Assembly (NCBI RefSeq): GCF_946885725.1
Contig: NZ_CAMPGZ010000202.1
Coordinates: 1 to 7,346, forward strand
DNA: 7,346 nucleotides
From: an uncultured Nocardioides sp.
GTDB taxonomy: Bacteria > Actinomycetota > Actinomycetes > Propionibacteriales > Nocardioidaceae
Direction of reading: 5' to 3'
The notes under the pieces were generated by a model. The model worked only from the letters and a program-made list of their open reading frames with translations, searched no databases and was not told where the DNA came from. This document shows, piece after piece, positions 5,553-7,346 of the stretch (the first letter of the stretch is position 1; each line of letters begins with the position of its first letter). The translations under genes and the position numbers were made by a program.

Positions 5553-7133
5553 TCACTCCCACTCGATGGTGCCCGGCGGCTTGCTCGTGATGTCGACGGC
5601 GACGCGGTTGACCTCAGGCACCTCGTTGGTGATCCGGGTCGAGATGGTCTCGAGTACGTCGTACGGCAGCCGTGCCCAGTCGGCGGTCATCGCGTCCTCG
5701 GAGGTCACCGGGCGGAGCACGATCGGGTGGCCGTAGGTGCGGCCGTCGCCCTGCACGCCGACCGAGCGGACGTCGGCGAGCAGCACCACCGGGAACTGCC
5801 AGATGTCGCGGTCGAGGCCGGCCCGGGTGAGCTCCTCGCGCGCGATCGCGTCCGCCTCGCGCAGCACCTCGAGCCGCTCGTGGGTGACCTCGCCGATGAT
5901 CCGGATGCCGAGCCCCGGGCCGGGGAACGGGTGCCGCCAGACGATCTCAGCGGGCAGGCCGAGCTGCTCGCCGACCAGGCGCACCTCGTCCTTGAACAGC
6001 TCGCGGAGCGGCTCGACGAGCTCGAACTCGAGGTCCTCGGGCAGGCCGCCGACGTTGTGGTGGGACTTGATGTTGGAGGTGCCGGAGCCGCCGCCGGACT
6101 CGACCACGTCGGGGTAGAGCGTGCCCTGGACGAGGAACTGGACCTTCTCGCCATGGGCCGCCGCGTCGCCGACGATCTCGGCCTCGGCGGACTCGAAGAC
6201 CCGGATGAACTCGCGGCCGATGATCTTGCGCTTCTGCTCGGGGTCGGTGACCCCGGCGAGCGCGTCGAGGAACCGCTGCTGGGCGTCGACGACGTGCAGG
6301 GAAACGCCGGTCGCGGCGACGAAGTCGCGCTCGACCTGCTCCGCCTCGCCCTTGCGCAGCAGGCCGTGGTCGACGAAGACGCAGGTCAGCCGGTCGCCGA
6401 TCGCGCGCTGCACGAGCGCCGCGGCGACGGCCGAGTCCACGCCACCGGAGAGCCCGCAGATCGCGCGGCGGTCGCCGATCTGCTCGCGGATCTTCTCGAC
6501 CTGGTCGTCGACGATGTTGACCATCGTCCAGGTCGGCCGGCACTCGGCGATGTTGTGCAGGAAGTGGGTGAGCACGGACTGGCCGTGCTCGGTGTGGAGC
6601 ACCTCGGGGTGCCACTGCACGCCGGCCATCTTGCGGTCGAGGTTCTCGAACGCCGCGACGGGCGTGGAGGCGGTGCTGGCCAGCACGTCCCAGCCGGGCG
6701 GGGCCGCGACGACGCTGTCGCCGTGGCTCATCCAGACCTTGTGCTCGGCCGGGACCTCGGCGAGCAGGGTGCCGGGCTCGGTGACGGTGACAGGGGTGCG
6801 GCCGTACTCCGACCGGCCGGTGCGGCGTACCTCTCCCCCGAGGTTGAGCGCCATGGCCTGAAAGCCGTAGCACATGCCGAAGACGGGGACACCGGCCTCG
6901 AACACCGCGGTGTCGACGTGGGGCGCGCCGGGCTCGTAGACCGACGAGGGGCCGCCGGACAGGATGATCGCCTTCGGCTTGCGGGCCAGGATCTCCTCGA
7001 CCGGCGTGGTGTGCGGGACGATCTCGGAGTAGACCCGCGCCTCGCGGACGCGACGGGCGATGAGCTGGGCGTACTGCGCCCCGAAGTCGACGACGAGAAC
7101 CAGGTCGTGGTCGGTGGTCACGGGCGGCGGCAC
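5553..7133 (-). CDS. guaA: GMP synthase, glutamine-hydrolysing
   Basis: The enzyme makes GMP from XMP, ATP and glutamine in the cytoplasm, the last step of de novo guanine nucleotide synthesis. The 526-residue product is complete and of normal length. The N-terminal class I glutamine amidotransferase domain (about 10-200) has the triad Cys88 in FGMCYGFQ and His175/Glu177 in QWHPEV. The ATP pyrophosphatase domain carries the PP-loop SGGVDS at 229-234. [13 protein letters not shown] (356-368) and [13 protein letters not shown] (403-415) follow, and the C-terminal dimerisation domain ends in KPPGTIEWE as usual. The start is GTG at 7133-7131, with AGAAAGG 5 bases upstream; a second GTG at codon 5 would also suit the family. 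The frame stays open to the window's right edge without any ATG, GTG or TTG, and codon use there is not gene-like. The small ORF and GNAT gene downstream may be read from the same transcript. Confidence 0.98.
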   Translation of the reverse strand: MPPPVTTDHDLVLVVDFGAQYAQLIARRVREARVYSEIVPHTTPVEEILARKPKAIILSGGPSSVYEPGAPHVDTAVFEAGVPVFGMCYGFQAMALNLGGEVRRTGRSEYGRTPVTVTEPGTLLAEVPAEHKVWMSHGDSVVAAPPGWDVLASTASTPVAAFENLDRKMAGVQWHPEVLHTEHGQSVLTHFLHNIAECRPTWTMVNIVDDQVEKIREQIGDRRAICGLSGGVDSAVAAALVQRAIGDRLTCVFVDHGLLRKGEAEQVERDFVAATGVSLHVVDAQQRFLDALAGVTDPEQKRKIIGREFIRVFESAEAEIVGDAAAHGEKVQFLVQGTLYPDVVESGGGSGTSNIKSHHNVGGLPEDLEFELVEPLRELFKDEVRLVGEQLGLPAEIVWRHPFPGPGLGIRIIGEVTHERLEVLREADAIAREELTRAGLDRDIWQFPVVLLADVRSVGVQGDGRTYGHPIVLRPVTSEDAMTADWARLPYDVLETISTRITNEVPEVNRVAVDITSKPPGTIEWE

Positions 7134-7346
7134 CTGTGCCTTTCTGGGCCCATACTTCAGGCCCCGGGGGGAGCCGTGCGGACGGCGCTGGAGGCTCGAT
7201 CGTATCCCGCGCGGATTCCGCAGAAATTTCTCGTCCGGGGCCGTAACCAGTCCGGACGCGTCTCGTTGGTACGAGCGGAGGTCCGGTGCATCAGCTCCCT
7301 CCCAGGCCGGATCTCCCTCGTCCGTGCAGCTGCGGACTTCAGGGCC
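7134..7346. other. Non-coding region upstream of guaA
   Basis: This stretch should contain the guaA promoter and leader. On the minus strand a TANNNT-type hexamer, TACGAT (7204-7199), could be a -10 box, but no good -35 box precedes it. Just upstream are GCGGATTCCGC (7211-7221) and the perfect palindrome AGAAATTTCT (7222-7231), which is strikingly AT-rich for this DNA. A 35-base two-part hairpin spans 7252-7286. Open frames cross the region on both strands, including one from GTG at 7176 on the plus strand, but their third-position GC (about 70-75%) is well below that of the real genes. Confidence 0.5.
7252..7286. repeat. Two-part inverted repeat upstream of guaA
   Basis: Outer arms CCGGAC (7252-7257) and GTCCGG (7281-7286) are perfect inverted repeats. 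Inside them CTCGT (7262-7266) and ACGAG (7271-7275) pair around the loop TGGT. The element could be a structured leader, an operator or the end of a transcript entering from the right; nothing in the window distinguishes these. Confidence 0.35.

Noticed and set aside
7154..7343. ACTTCAGG occurring at 7154-7161 and 7336-7343 as a possible direct repeat
   Set aside because: Eight bases with no extended similarity around them is within chance.
7176..7346. Open plus-strand frame from GTG 7176 to the window edge, with a G-rich stretch upstream
   Set aside because: Third-position GC is about 75%, below the real genes, the product resembles nothing I know, and it overlaps the expected guaA promoter. 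It cannot be judged without the sequence to the right.
7134..7346. In-frame extension of guaA to the window edge (71 stop-free codons)
   Set aside because: No ATG, GTG or TTG is present, third-position GC is about 70%, and GMP synthases start close to the [10 protein letters not shown] strand, so GTG at 7133 with its own ribosome binding site is the better start.

Overview
The window looks like a stretch of chromosome from a high-GC actinobacterium, most likely of the Nocardioides type. The evidence is the very GC-rich third codon positions, several GTG or TTG starts behind purine-rich ribosome binding sites, dependence on cofactor F420, and two copies of a short palindromic interspersed repeat. 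The genus is an inference; the sequence alone does not prove it. There are no rRNA or tRNA genes, insertion sequences, phage genes or CRISPR arrays. The content is mostly ordinary metabolic sequence.

Layout. (1) Positions 1-1413, plus strand: the 3' part of a polytopic membrane protein of the DUF4153/DUF4173 type, cut by the left edge. (2) 1414-1616: a gap holding a 10-bp palindrome, a weak hairpin, a strong 12-bp terminator hairpin and one copy of the interspersed repeat. (3) 1617-2285, minus strand: an NADPH:F420 reductase of the NpdG type. (4) 2286-2401: a divergent promoter region with a GC-rich hairpin and a TGACA-N7-TGTCA dyad. (5) 2402-3448 and 3448-4632, plus strand: a luciferase-like F420-dependent oxidoreductase and an acyl-CoA dehydrogenase related to long-chain acyl-CoA dehydrogenase, translationally coupled by an ATGA overlap. 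(6) Minus strand, in order of transcription: guaA (7133-5553), a 63-residue Arg-rich protein of unknown function (5438-5247) and a RimJ/RimL-like GNAT acetyltransferase (5226-4636). (7) 7134-7346: non-coding sequence upstream of guaA.

How the genes fit together. NpdG moves hydride between NADPH and F420. The divergent luciferase-like enzyme is of a family that uses F420, so the pair forms a cofactor-supply and cofactor-use unit around one shared regulatory region. The acyl-CoA dehydrogenase in the same operon points to an acyl-CoA or lipid-like substrate; the actual pathway cannot be read from this window. guaA makes GMP and is housekeeping. No undescribed multi-gene system is evident. The points most worth a second look are the repeat that encodes the first residues of the acyl-CoA dehydrogenase, the paired F420 genes with their dyad, the displaced catalytic base of the dehydrogenase, and the hairpin cluster downstream of the membrane protein.
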